From: CAZUQA01 sp964622375
GTDB taxonomy: Bacteria; Bacillota_I; Bacilli_A; Erysipelotrichales; Erysipelotrichaceae
DNA: 52,090 bases
Reading direction: 5' to 3'
Assembly: GCA_964622375.1 (NCBI GenBank)
Contig: CAZUQA010000036.1
Location: forward strand, 1-52,090
Shown here: piece after piece, positions 17,246-25,903 of the stretch
Layout of the letters: each line of letters opens with the position of its first letter
How positions within the stretch are numbered: position 1 is the stretch's first letter
Made by a program: the position numbers and the translations under genes
Notes under the pieces: model-generated
What the model was told of the DNA's origin: nothing
Database searches by the model: none
The model's input: the letters and a program-made list of their open reading frames with translations, nothing else

Positions 17246-19351
17246 ATGAAAAGACTAAAAAAAGTCGTAGTGGCAGCGCTAATGTCATTGTTGCTGATAT
17301 TTAGCTTAAGTAAGAGTTTTAATGTTGGACACATAGCAGCAGCTGAATATGTTTCAAACTTTGTTGATTTCACGGCGGCAGTGAAAAAGGCTGGAGTAAC
17401 GGAGATTGTTATTGAAAAATCGTTTGATATGCCGGAAATAATCACAATACCAAACGGGAAAACAATAACCATAATGTCGGCTGACAGCAATAACCCGGTT
17501 ACCCTAAAAAGGTCAGCTGAAGCAAATGGCGGTTATGGATATATACACTATTTATTTGAGATTGAAAAGGGGGGGTCCCTAACTTTATCCAATATAATAA
17601 TCGATGGCAACAAAGAAAAAGCCAAAAGCTATATTGTTATGGTTATGGTTTTTGGAACTTTTATTATGGAAAACTCGGTGTTGAAAAATAATGATGCTAC
17701 CACAGCCGGACTTACCAGTTTTACTTATGGTGGCGCAATTTACATTCAACAAAGCGGGAAAGCAATAATTAGAAACAGTACAATAAATGGTAATGTGTCA
17801 CAAGGAACCGGGGGGGCGATTCAGTGCTTTGGTGAATTGATGGTGGAGAACAGTGAGTTTTATGACAATCTGGCAAAAAGTGAAGGTGGAGCCATCTACT
17901 TAGCTGCAAATTCCCGGGCAACGATAAGCGACAGTGTTTTTAAAAACAATAAAGCGACCGCTAAAGGTGGGGCTATCCATATTGAAGGTGGCAAATTGGA
18001 TATTAACGACACTGAATTAAGTAACAATGTTGCAGCCACTGATGGTGGCGGTATTAGCAACAACGGAACCTTAACAATGAAGGGTTGCTTGCTAACGGGT
18101 AATATAGCAGCCAGAGGTGGTGGGCTATGCGTAAGAACGACGATTGCCGAGGTCAGTGCGATTCTCGAGGATAACCGCTTTTTAAATAATCAAGCAACTG
18201 AGGAAGGCGGTGCGATATACGATCATCTTGGCATTTATGGTAATAACACTTTGATACTAAAAAATCATGAAATTCAAGGTAATACAGCAAAACTTGGTGG
18301 TGGGGTTTTTGTCAGTGCTGGAACAATTATCATTGATGAAAGTACAATTATTGATAATAAAGCGGATCAGGGGGGTGGTATTTGTATCAAAGATAGAGGC
18401 AGTTTAGTATTGAAATCAGGAGTAATCGCTGATAATACTGCGGTTTACGACGGTGGTGGCATTTTCATACAAAACTATAATAATGCTATTTTGCCGGAAG
18501 ATAGTACGATAACTTTCCGTGGCAACAAAGCTAACAATCTTTGGCAACCGCCGACTATGCCGGTTATACCGGCTAATCAGTGGCAGGGGTCGATTAATTC
18601 TGTTAGTGTCGACTTTGTCGGCGATGCTCGCTTAACTGTCTTAAATAACTATGATATAAATTATAACTTAACTGAAGTATTGAAACAGTATTCATTGTCT
18701 TACTTAGCTAATGGCGGTAGTGGTAGCACCGTGAATTACTCAGGCTTGATTCCCGGGGTTGGCTACAGTATGACAGCCAACACTTTTTCCGCTCCGGAAG
18801 GGAAAATATTCATTGCATGGAATACCCAGAGTGATGGTAACGGCATCACTTATACTGAAGGTCAAACTATAGTAATGCCGGCTGGTGATTTATCACTCTA
18901 TGCAATTTGGGGTGATGTTACACCACCGGAAGAAGAAATCCCGGATAATGAAATCATCGATAATGATGAGGACAATGAAATTGACAATAATAAAGAAACC
19001 ATAGATATACGCTATCTGCCTAATGGCGGTAGTGGTGATGAAGTAAAGATTGGGGAGCTGACAGTGGGGCAACAACTTGTAATTGCGGCTAATGTCTTTG
19101 TGGCACCGACCAATAAACAATTCATTGCTTGGAATACCCGGGAAGATGGAAAAGGAGACAGCTACCACGAAGGACAAGAGATTATAGTGCCGGAAACAGA
19201 TTTGCAGTTATATGCAGTTTGGGCTAACAATTCCCGGTTTCCCAACACCGGAGATAATATCTTCTATATCTTTGCGTTTCTCTTTATGCTTATTACTGGG
19301 GGAATAATAATTTGCCTAGTATACAAGAAACGCCTCAATAAAACGCTGTAA
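17246..19351 (+). CDS. surface-anchored Pmp-like beta-helix protein with two InlB-type repeats and PNTGD signal
   Basis: From the ATG at 17246 (AGGAG 8 bases upstream; the frame also reaches an ATG at 17213) the protein has 701 residues. A signal peptide is cut near AAAEY. About 40-470 is a beta-helix of GGAI/GGGI units with N-x-A and F-x-N-N elements (GGAIYIQQ, GGAIQCFG, GGAIYLAA, GGAIHIEG, GGGISNNG, GGGLCVRT and others), the repeat style of chlamydial Pmp proteins. Two InlB B-type repeats (YLANGGSG to LYAIWG; YLPNGGSG to LYAVWA) flank a D/E/N-rich linker. It ends FPNTGD, a membrane helix and KKRLNK. It is probably an adhesin-like wall protein. Confidence 0.82.
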   Translation: MKRLKKVVVAALMSLLLIFSLSKSFNVGHIAAAEYVSNFVDFTAAVKKAGVTEIVIEKSFDMPEIITIPNGKTITIMSADSNNPVTLKRSAEANGGYGYIHYLFEIEKGGSLTLSNIIIDGNKEKAKSYIVMVMVFGTFIMENSVLKNNDATTAGLTSFTYGGAIYIQQSGKAIIRNSTINGNVSQGTGGAIQCFGELMVENSEFYDNLAKSEGGAIYLAANSRATISDSVFKNNKATAKGGAIHIEGGKLDINDTELSNNVAATDGGGISNNGTLTMKGCLLTGNIAARGGGLCVRTTIAEVSAILEDNRFLNNQATEEGGAIYDHLGIYGNNTLILKNHEIQGNTAKLGGGVFVSAGTIIIDESTIIDNKADQGGGICIKDRGSLVLKSGVIADNTAVYDGGGIFIQNYNNAILPEDSTITFRGNKANNLWQPPTMPVIPANQWQGSINSVSVDFVGDARLTVLNNYDINYNLTEVLKQYSLSYLANGGSGSTVNYSGLIPGVGYSMTANTFSAPEGKIFIAWNTQSDGNGITYTEGQTIVMPAGDLSLYAIWGDVTPPEEEIPDNEIIDNDEDNEIDNNKETIDIRYLPNGGSGDEVKIGELTVGQQLVIAANVFVAPTNKQFIAWNTREDGKGDSYHEGQEIIVPETDLQLYAVWANNSRFPNTGDNIFYIFAFLFMLITGGIIICLVYKKRLNKTL

Positions 19352-19379
19352 CTATTAGTTAGTCAATTAAAGTAAATAT

Positions 19380-19419
19380 AAAAAACTAGAGATGTATCGG
19401 CAGGACCTCTAGTTTTTTT
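19380..19419. terminator. bidirectional terminator between the surface protein and GtrA genes
   Basis: AAAAAACTAGAG and CTCTAGTTTTTTT form a perfect stem around a 15-base loop, with A and T tracts on both sides. It suits both converging genes. Confidence 0.88.
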
Positions 19420-19461
19420 ATTGAATTTCGCTATAAACTGTCAAGCTGGTAGTGCGCTACG

Positions 19462-19896
19462 TTATTTTTCCTGAGTTTCTGTAGCTGCGGGCTTTTTGCC
19501 GAAAACAAAGAATTTGTAAACCATAAATTCGGTTATAAAGTTTGCTATCATGCACAGAGCCAAGGCAACATAAGAATTCCAATGCCAAACTTCAGTCATT
19601 TGGTATTCCGCCCAGGTTGAAATCGGGGTAAAGATACAATAGTAAATCAAGATTTTTAACATGGCTATTGGTACATTGGTAGCTTGTTTAAAAGTAAATT
19701 TGCGGTTGATGGTAAAATTGAACACAACAGACAAAACCAAAGCAATCAAATAAGCTAACCAATCGGGAAACTTCAACACCTCTAAAAATAAGGCATGAGA
19801 AGCGATTTGAATAATTCCGGCACCAAAAGAAAAGAAAGTGAATTTAATGAACTCCCACATCGTTTTGTTTTTTGTGTTGTCTGTTTTTTCATTCAT
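19462..19896 (-). CDS. GtrA family membrane protein
   Basis: This 144-residue protein has four membrane segments and the two hallmark elements of the GtrA family: NFTINRKFTF after the second helix and NFITEFMVYKFFVF at the fourth. GtrA-like proteins are thought to help move or present polyprenyl-linked sugars across the membrane for glycan or teichoic acid decoration. No glycosyltransferase partner is adjacent here. AGAGGT lies about 10 bases before the ATG. Confidence 0.88.
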   Translation of the reverse strand: MNEKTDNTKNKTMWEFIKFTFFSFGAGIIQIASHALFLEVLKFPDWLAYLIALVLSVVFNFTINRKFTFKQATNVPIAMLKILIYYCIFTPISTWAEYQMTEVWHWNSYVALALCMIANFITEFMVYKFFVFGKKPAATETQEK

Positions 19897-20222
19897 GGTA
19901 TTTAGACCTCTTTATCAATAAACATTTCCAGTCTATACCCATTTCTTAACTTTGTATATAGCACAACACAACGCTACTAATTATTGTTACTTATCAGATT
20001 TATAGCAGTATTAGGCATTAAGCATTACCATTAACGCGGCAACATAGATTTGCGATTTTGCTTTCATCTAGGAGACTGAAAGAATACTCGGCTAAACTTT
20101 TAGTGCTAAGTATTTGCTTTAGTACAGATAAAATCTCAGGTTTTCACATATTAATTGAGAATTCCACTATAATAAGCAGTAATAAAAAATTTGTAGCAAG
20201 AAATTTGGAATAGGGGGATGCT
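19897..20222. other. 326-base divergent intergenic region
   Basis: It contains the ribosome binding site of the GtrA gene (minus) and a plus-strand TATAAT at 20168-20173 for the following lipoprotein gene. The rest is AT-rich, and I see no ORF, RNA or repeat in it. Confidence 0.5.
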
Positions 20223-21236
20223 ATGAAGAAAACAATTTTAGTAATGCTGGTAGCTTTATTTCTATGTTCTTGTTTTGGTAAGTCAAAATCTAGTACGGAA
20301 TACGACGGTGCCTATGCCCAAGAGATAAAAGCAATCAACGAATTGGCTAGGAAAGCAAAATTAACTAAGTTAGAGCTGGAAGATGAGTATCTCATATTTA
20401 CCTTATGGCATAACGCCCGAAGTATAGTTTCATTAGCACTGAATGGTGTCAACAAGGAAAAGGCAAGTGGGTTTTCTCTACAATGTGTATGGCGTGGCGT
20501 TACCGCAGATCGGCTTACGGAATCTGTTGACATTGCGCTGATGAGTGAAATCCTAAATGAAATAACCGACGGGCAATGGGATGGTACTGAGTTGAGAGAT
20601 TTCTTAACTGAGAATGTGGATTATGATTTGGATGGTGAATATGCCGTTGGTGACGAGCTTGTCTATACTCGTGAAGTAAAGACTAAAGAGACAGATGACT
20701 TAAGATATGAATTATATTTTAGCCCCATAGAGCGAGAAACCTACCTTGAAGTCAAAGGAACCGCGATAAAAGACCAAACTTCTATCAGCTATACAGCTAG
20801 GGTTGCTAACTTTTTAGAGAGTCACAATTTTAAAGAGTGGCAAAGATATTCGTTGCTTATTTTTTCTGCAAAGCCGACACCTGACCAAGCTTACGAAATT
20901 ATTTTGCGTATCAGATTAGGCACTAAAGTGACCTTAAAAAATCAAGAACAATCACACTCTTACATTATATTAAGTTTCTTAGGCAATGAGGTAGATGAAG
21001 AGCTATTTACCAATATTGTTGAAGTTTTAAACCCGGAACCGGTAGATAAAGTAGCTATAAAAGATTTTGTCAAAGAAAGCAGAGCAGAATATGAGACTAA
21101 ATATGATACAGGAATTTCATACCTAAACAAATATAAAAGTTTATCATCGGCTCCTTATATTGAGATCTTCTTTATAATTGATGGCAATAAAAAAGAAAAC
21201 TTAGGTTATCAATATGTGATTTCGCCTTACCGCTAG
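20223..21236 (+). CDS. hypothetical lipoprotein
   Basis: This 337-residue protein has a lipoprotein signal peptide (lipobox FLCSC, lipidated Cys18) and then a long, mostly soluble alpha/beta region rich in Glu, Lys and Asp, with no recognisable enzymatic motif. The segment about 60-170 (YLIFTLWHNA to YDLDGEYAVG) and a C-terminal segment ending YQYVISPYR look like separate folded parts. GGGGG lies 9 bases before the ATG. It has its own promoter region and no clear terminator; two tandem TCATGTTGTA units follow at 21243-21264. Family not recognised. Confidence 0.7.
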   Translation: MKKTILVMLVALFLCSCFGKSKSSTEYDGAYAQEIKAINELARKAKLTKLELEDEYLIFTLWHNARSIVSLALNGVNKEKASGFSLQCVWRGVTADRLTESVDIALMSEILNEITDGQWDGTELRDFLTENVDYDLDGEYAVGDELVYTREVKTKETDDLRYELYFSPIERETYLEVKGTAIKDQTSISYTARVANFLESHNFKEWQRYSLLIFSAKPTPDQAYEIILRIRLGTKVTLKNQEQSHSYIILSFLGNEVDEELFTNIVEVLNPEPVDKVAIKDFVKESRAEYETKYDTGISYLNKYKSLSSAPYIEIFFIIDGNKKENLGYQYVISPYR

Positions 21237-21481
21237 GAATTCTCATGTTGTACCTCATGTTGTATCTGTATAAATAAGATGAAATGTTATAAAATTAGTG
21301 TACCAATATAAATTTTATTTTCGAATTTTTCTTCAATTTCTTTAGTTAAGTTTTGTTGCTTTAAGCTTGTGAAGTTGTAGAAGAAAGCATTGATATTAGG
21401 TTATTAAATATGAGCAGTGTGGTGAACAATATCTTATAAGGCTTGGCTATAGATTTGACACAAATAGGAATGAGGAAATCT

Positions 21482-22060
21482 ATGAAGAAAGCAATTCTAG
21501 TTTCAGCTTTTTGTGTGTTTTTAATTATTGTAAGCTTAATGCAAATTTTCGCAATACCACTTATGAGCGTTGTAACTTTGAAAAGCCCTTTAGCGCAAGG
21601 TGGATATAATTGGTGTTGGGTAGCAAGCGGAGCGACAGTAGTGCGTTTCCAAAAAGGAGCTACAATTCCACCTTCTGTAAAAGACTTTGCTATAAAAGGT
21701 ACAGGTCTCACAAATCCACCAGATCTTCAGTACTTTAATAGTAATATTATTGATGGGGCAGATGCATATGGTGTAAAACTTACTTTAAGTGGATCAATGA
21801 CTTTCTCTGCTGTCCAAACCCAAATTGCATCAGCGAAGAAACCATTTATTTTAGGATGGATGTGGAAAAATACATATCAAGGAGGTCACAAGGTTACAGT
21901 GTATGGATATGACTCAGAGGTTGGGCAAATACTTGCGTATTGGAACTCATGCATAGGGTTCGGTCCAAACGCTAATCCAGCTAAAGGTGAATACAGGTTA
22001 GAAAACTATAACGACATAAAAAATGGTGCAATGAGACAATGGGATTCGACTCTAAAATAA
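21482..22060 (+). CDS. exported papain-like cysteine peptidase (AvrRpt2/C39-like fold)
   Basis: From the ATG at 21482 the protein has 192 residues: a signal peptide or N-terminal anchor (1-26), then QGGYNWCWVASGA at about 39-51, where Cys45 is the likely nucleophile of a papain-like fold. GGHKVTVYGYD near 138-148 supplies the catalytic His, and the AYWNS element follows near 155 with the usual third residue. The length and motif pattern match papain-like peptidases of the C70/C39-related type. The open frame extends to a TTG at 21443, but GAGGAAA precedes 21482. The gene is AT-rich, unlike its neighbours, and is paired with the next gene 13 bases downstream. Confidence 0.75.
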   Translation: MKKAILVSAFCVFLIIVSLMQIFAIPLMSVVTLKSPLAQGGYNWCWVASGATVVRFQKGATIPPSVKDFAIKGTGLTNPPDLQYFNSNIIDGADAYGVKLTLSGSMTFSAVQTQIASAKKPFILGWMWKNTYQGGHKVTVYGYDSEVGQILAYWNSCIGFGPNANPAKGEYRLENYNDIKNGAMRQWDSTLK

Positions 22061-22073
22061 ACAGGAGATGAAA

Positions 22074-22697
22074 ATGAAAAAAAATATTCTTTTAGTAGCT
22101 TGTATATTAATGTGCTTTGCAATAATTTTGTGCGAAGTAAACAAAAAACCAGCTAGTGTATTTAAAGTTAATGCAGAGAATGAAGCTATTGTTAAATCAC
22201 TCGATATGACTATAAGCTTTATAAAGACAAATCATCCTACTGAATTTGAATATTGGGGATTTGCTGAGGGAGATGATTTGGATAATCTAACAATTGGCGA
22301 AGGAATTCCAGTTTATTGGCTTGGAGAAGGTTATACTTATACATTGGAACGTTTCAAAGAAAGGGTGTTTTATCCGATATTTTCTGGTCAGGATATGCGA
22401 ACAGGAATAATAATGAATGGAAAAGAGTTTTCAACAACAACTGGCTGTAGTGATTATTTAGCAGACTATCTCAAAGTTTACGAAAGAGAGAAAGAGATAA
22501 ATTCTAGTATTAGCGATTACTATATTTTGGATTTAGCGATGAATTATCTGCTAGTATTTGAACTTGATGGGGAAGCATACCTAATAGGCAATCTAAATAG
22601 CTTTGGATTCGCTGATCCAATCTGTAAGTTTACTGATTTCGTTGAGAGATTAAAAGAGTACAATAGAACAATAGCAGAAACATACCAATTAAATTAA
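22074..22697 (+). CDS. hypothetical exported protein paired with the cysteine peptidase
   Basis: The protein has 207 residues. An N-terminal hydrophobic segment (about 4-20, ending in LCEV) acts as signal or anchor, and the rest is a soluble domain with YWGFAEGDD, IPVYWLGEGYTY and a C-terminal helix VERLKEYNRT. I do not recognise the family. AGGAG directly abuts an ATG at 22068, so the ATG at 22074 (spacing 6) is the better start. It follows the cysteine peptidase gene by 13 bases and ends before a strong terminator, so the two form an operon. A partner, propeptide-like inhibitor or substrate of the peptidase is possible. Confidence 0.68.
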   Translation: MKKNILLVACILMCFAIILCEVNKKPASVFKVNAENEAIVKSLDMTISFIKTNHPTEFEYWGFAEGDDLDNLTIGEGIPVYWLGEGYTYTLERFKERVFYPIFSGQDMRTGIIMNGKEFSTTTGCSDYLADYLKVYEREKEINSSISDYYILDLAMNYLLVFELDGEAYLIGNLNSFGFADPICKFTDFVERLKEYNRTIAETYQLN

Positions 22698-22746
22698 AGG
22701 CTTTATTAGCTAAACAGAATTATTCTGTTCTGATTAAATTTGTTTG

Positions 22747-22776
22747 AGAGCTTCCGTTATTGGAAGCTCTTTTTTG
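22747..22776 (+). terminator. intrinsic terminator of the peptidase-partner operon
   Basis: AGAGCTTCC (22747-22755) pairs with GGAAGCTCT (22762-22770) around a 6-base loop, followed by TTTTT. Confidence 0.88.
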
Positions 22777-22972
22777 AGCGCTAAGCTTTTGAATAAGTGC
22801 ATCATCAAAGCTTTCCTTTATGAGCAATAATTGTATAAAAAAAGCTGGATATTTAGTTAAAAGTGGGTTAGTATACAGGCATAAAATAGTGGGATGTCTA
22901 TTTTTGGTCAAAACTTACTCACTTCTACAGCCATTTACAAGCCATATAAGCGACGTTTCGTTAAATCCTAAT

Positions 22973-23056
22973 TGGTGCGGGTGAAGGGACTCGAACCCCC
23001 ACGCCTAAGGCGCTTGATCCTAAGTCAAGTGCGTCTGCCAATTTCGCCACACCCGC
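22973..23056 (-). tRNA. tRNA-Leu (anticodon UAG)
   Basis: Read on the minus strand the sequence begins GCGGGTGTGGCGAAATTGGC and ends TTCACCCGCACCA. The acceptor stem closes, the anticodon stem CTTGA/TCAAG encloses the loop CTTAGGA (anticodon TAG), and a short variable arm CGCC-TTA-GGCG marks class II tRNA. CCA is encoded. It reads CUA codons. Confidence 0.95.
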
Positions 23057-23133
23057 AAGCTTTAATATTATAACCTTAGTAATAGTCGCAATGCAACAAA
23101 ATGATGATTTTATACTTGTGATTATGGTGTTGT

Positions 23134-23643
23134 TTAGACGAAAAGCTCGAGTTTATTATCAAAGTAAATATCAATGATTTTACCGTAATAAATATGGTGG
23201 TAGTCCTGTTGGTCGCCATAGAATTCTTCAAGCAGCTCAGCTTTTAGAGCTTTTGGATCCATAATTTGCTGGTAGATTTTTTCACATTCAATGTGGACAT
23301 TACAATCTTTGATTACTACACCACTCACTGACTTGGTAGCTTCGATGTCACTAAGCTTTAACTTATCATAATCCCTGCCGCTTCTTTCTCCCCATTCTTT
23401 GATTTTGTCGAGTTTGTCATTAGGGTAGGGAAAAGAGATGGTAAAGAAGTCGGAGTTTTGAATAAGGTCGTAAGTAAAACGGGAAAAACGCACATAGACG
23501 CTTACAACATCAATCTCCCAGACCCGGCCGACTGTCAGCCAACCGATAGTCATGGTGTTGAATTGATTGCCGACTTTAGTGGTCAGAAAAGCTCCGGTTT
23601 TAATTTGACGAAAGATAGGATCTAAATACTCATAGATGTTCAT
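23134..23643 (-). CDS. flavin reductase-like domain protein
   Basis: This 169-residue protein has the FMN-binding split-barrel fold of the flavin reductase-like family: GAFLTTKVGNQFNTMTIGW near residues 17-35 (the flavin contact region), then YVRFSRFTYDLIQNSDFFTIS near 51-71. Such proteins bind FMN and reduce flavin or use it for small-molecule reduction. It stands alone on the minus strand between tRNA-Leu and the DUF350-like operon. Its partner is unknown. Confidence 0.82.
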   Translation of the reverse strand: MNIYEYLDPIFRQIKTGAFLTTKVGNQFNTMTIGWLTVGRVWEIDVVSVYVRFSRFTYDLIQNSDFFTISFPYPNDKLDKIKEWGERSGRDYDKLKLSDIEATKSVSGVVIKDCNVHIECEKIYQQIMDPKALKAELLEEFYGDQQDYHHIYYGKIIDIYFDNKLELFV

Positions 23644-23804
23644 ACTATTGTCCTTTTTTATGGTTTATTTTAACCAAATATTAACAAATATCCCACCAAA
23701 GTAAAAGGGAAAATATGCTGTTCATACTGATGGAGCTGATAAATAAAGCACTGATAAAAATTCAGAGTGATAGTGTATAATAATAGCGCAAAGGGAATAA
23801 ATAG

Positions 23805-24701
23805 ATGATAGAATTCTTTAATGAGTTGGAACCTCTGGTGTTGATGCTTGGAATAGTCTATTGGGGCTACTTTTTGTATAAAGATCTTACTTTACTAAGT
23901 GATTATTGGCCGCAAGAGCGGATCAAGACAACGCGCTTAGCTTTTATGATAGTGAGTTTGATAAATGTGATAATGTTGCTTGTGACAATGCACTTCCTTG
24001 CGGATTATTATGTGCGAACTATGTTTATTTATGGCTTTTATTACTTTATGTTGGGTTTAGCTTGGATCTATCTTAACTTACATATACTACGTCGTTGGTT
24101 TGACCTTTCCTGGCAATATGATGCTATTCAAAACAATAATAAAGCAGCTTTAGTTACGGTTTTAGCTGTAGAAATCGGCGCAACAATTCTTTATTGCGGA
24201 ACCAGTATCGGCGATGGTCCGGGGGTTGGTTGCGTGATTTTTACTCTCCTTTTAGGTTTAGGTGTTTGGCTGGTTTTGTGTTTTATAATCGGTAAATTGA
24301 CCGACATTTTTGAAAGGATAACTGTTGAGCGCGATGTAGACTGTGCTATCCGTTTTGGGGCATTCTTGATTGCTGCCGGAATTATCTTAGGACGAGCTTG
24401 CGCCGGAAATTGGACATCCTATAATGCTACGATTTATGAGTTCTTGGTAATGTGGCCTTTGATTCCGCTGGTGGCGGCTTTTATAATCGGGGAAACTCAA
24501 TATTTCAATAAAGAAAAAGACCCAATATATGAAAACGAAGAAAACAACTTATCCCCTAAAATCAGTATGCTTTATGGCTTATTATTAATTGTTTTAGCCA
24601 TCGTCATTGTTATCTTGTTGCCACCGTTACCCGGTAATCATATGCAACTACATTTTGCCTATATCGCTGTAGCCAAGATAATAGGTTCAATATGGATTTA
24701 G
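23805..24701 (+). CDS. multi-pass membrane protein with DUF350-like segments
   Basis: This 298-residue protein has about eight membrane segments. Two internal stretches, NNNKAALVTVLAVEIGATIL and VERDVDCAIRFGAFLIAA, resemble the E/D-x-N-x-A-x-A-I start of DUF350 units, so I read it as a tandem DUF350-like protein. In many bacteria DUF350 proteins sit beside ATP-grasp proteins of the glutathionylspermidine synthase type, and that is the next gene here, overlapping by 10 bases. TATAAT at 23776-23781 is a likely promoter element. The DUF350 assignment is inference from motif and context. Confidence 0.55.
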   Translation: MIEFFNELEPLVLMLGIVYWGYFLYKDLTLLSDYWPQERIKTTRLAFMIVSLINVIMLLVTMHFLADYYVRTMFIYGFYYFMLGLAWIYLNLHILRRWFDLSWQYDAIQNNNKAALVTVLAVEIGATILYCGTSIGDGPGVGCVIFTLLLGLGVWLVLCFIIGKLTDIFERITVERDVDCAIRFGAFLIAAGIILGRACAGNWTSYNATIYEFLVMWPLIPLVAAFIIGETQYFNKEKDPIYENEENNLSPKISMLYGLLLIVLAIVIVILLPPLPGNHMQLHFAYIAVAKIIGSIWI

Positions 24702-25888
24702 GTATTAAACTGAGTTTAATACCGCCAAAGCTGTATCCCGCTTATAAAACCGCAGTAATTTTTAAAGCTTTTAAATGGGACCCTCAGGTGGAAGACATCA
24801 ACACCGTAGCTCGTTATAGCCTACTGGTCAGTAAAAAGACAGTTGATGATTTGCAGGAAAAGGCAGAAATACTGACCACAGAAGTCTTACAACTGGAAAA
24901 AGCTTTGTTAAAGAAGCCGGAACTGATTTCTGAGCTCGGTTTGCCAAAGAAGGTCTTAAACAAAATTTCTCGAATTAGAAGCGACAAGGAAAATGATGTC
25001 AGATTGATGCGGTTTGATTTTCATCCCACAGCGGAAGGTTGGCGTTTATCGGAAGTAAATTCTGATGTACCAGCCGGCTTGGCAGAAAACTCAGCTTTGC
25101 CGAAGATTACCCAAGCCATGTTTCCTCAGGGGGAATTAGGGAGAAATGTTGTTGAAAGCCTGGGTCAAGCTTTCAAAAAACGGCTAGGGGGAAAGGCTAA
25201 TATTGCTTTAATTCATGCCACGGCTTACGCTGATGATCGCCAAATTGCCTGTTGTGTAGCTGACTATTTTAATCAAATTGGACTGCATAGTAGTTTGGTG
25301 GCACCAAATCATATTGACTGGCGCCAGCGTCATGCCTATCTCGCTGGTAGCGAATTGCGCTTTGATGGCATCTATCGCCACTTCCCCTTTGAATGGTTAG
25401 CCCAGTTGAGCGACAAAGCCCAATGGTTGGGTTACTATGACAGTTTGACCCCGGCTTGTAATCCGGCAATTGCGATTTTATCTCAGTCCAAAAGACTACC
25501 CTTACTGTGGGATAAACTACAACTCGATGTACCGGGGTGGCGAACCATGTTACCGGAAACAAAAGCGCTTGAAAAAAAGGCCGGCCCGGGAATTTGGATT
25601 TACAAACCGGCATATGGCCGCGTTGGGGAAGGTATCAGCATTAATGAAGCTATATCGGAAAAAGAAAGAAAAAAGATTCTGAAAGCCGTAAAGTATCATA
25701 AGAAGTATTGGGTCCAACAACAGAAATTTAACAGTGAAGTTTTAGTGGGCGAAAACAATGAGCGCTTCCATTTGTGCCTAGGGGTGTATACCGTTTGCGG
25801 TAAAGCCGCCGGCTTCTATGGGCGCATCAGTGAGTATGCGCGCATTGATGAAAGAGCGCAAGATATTGCCGTACTAATCGGAGAATAA
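24692..25888 (+). CDS. glutathionylspermidine synthase-like ATP-grasp protein
   Basis: This 398-residue protein matches the preATP-grasp/ATP-grasp domain of the glutathionylspermidine synthase family. RFDFHPTAEGWRLSEVNSD near residues 108-126 is the family hallmark, PACNPAIAILSQSK near 251 follows, and GIWIYKPAYGRVGEGI near 298-313 is the ATP-grasp nucleotide-binding strand. ATP-grasp enzymes of this type form amide bonds between a carboxylate and an amine. The amidase half of E. coli Gsp is absent, as in YjfC/YgiC-like members. It overlaps the DUF350-like gene and is followed 12 bases later by an unknown gene. Confidence 0.82.
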   Translation: MDLGIKLSLIPPKLYPAYKTAVIFKAFKWDPQVEDINTVARYSLLVSKKTVDDLQEKAEILTTEVLQLEKALLKKPELISELGLPKKVLNKISRIRSDKENDVRLMRFDFHPTAEGWRLSEVNSDVPAGLAENSALPKITQAMFPQGELGRNVVESLGQAFKKRLGGKANIALIHATAYADDRQIACCVADYFNQIGLHSSLVAPNHIDWRQRHAYLAGSELRFDGIYRHFPFEWLAQLSDKAQWLGYYDSLTPACNPAIAILSQSKRLPLLWDKLQLDVPGWRTMLPETKALEKKAGPGIWIYKPAYGRVGEGISINEAISEKERKKILKAVKYHKKYWVQQQKFNSEVLVGENNERFHLCLGVYTVCGKAAGFYGRISEYARIDERAQDIAVLIGE

Positions 25889-25903
25889 AACGGAGGTAGA
25901 GTG

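Noticed and set aside
21243..21264. Tandem 12-base repeat (xCTCATGTTGTA twice)
   Set aside because: Only two units in a non-coding stretch; no link to a known element or attachment site.
22973..23056. tRNA-Leu as an integration site with a duplicated 3' end
   Set aside because: I looked for a second copy of the tRNA 3' end in the flanking AT-rich segment and found none; no integrase gene is present.
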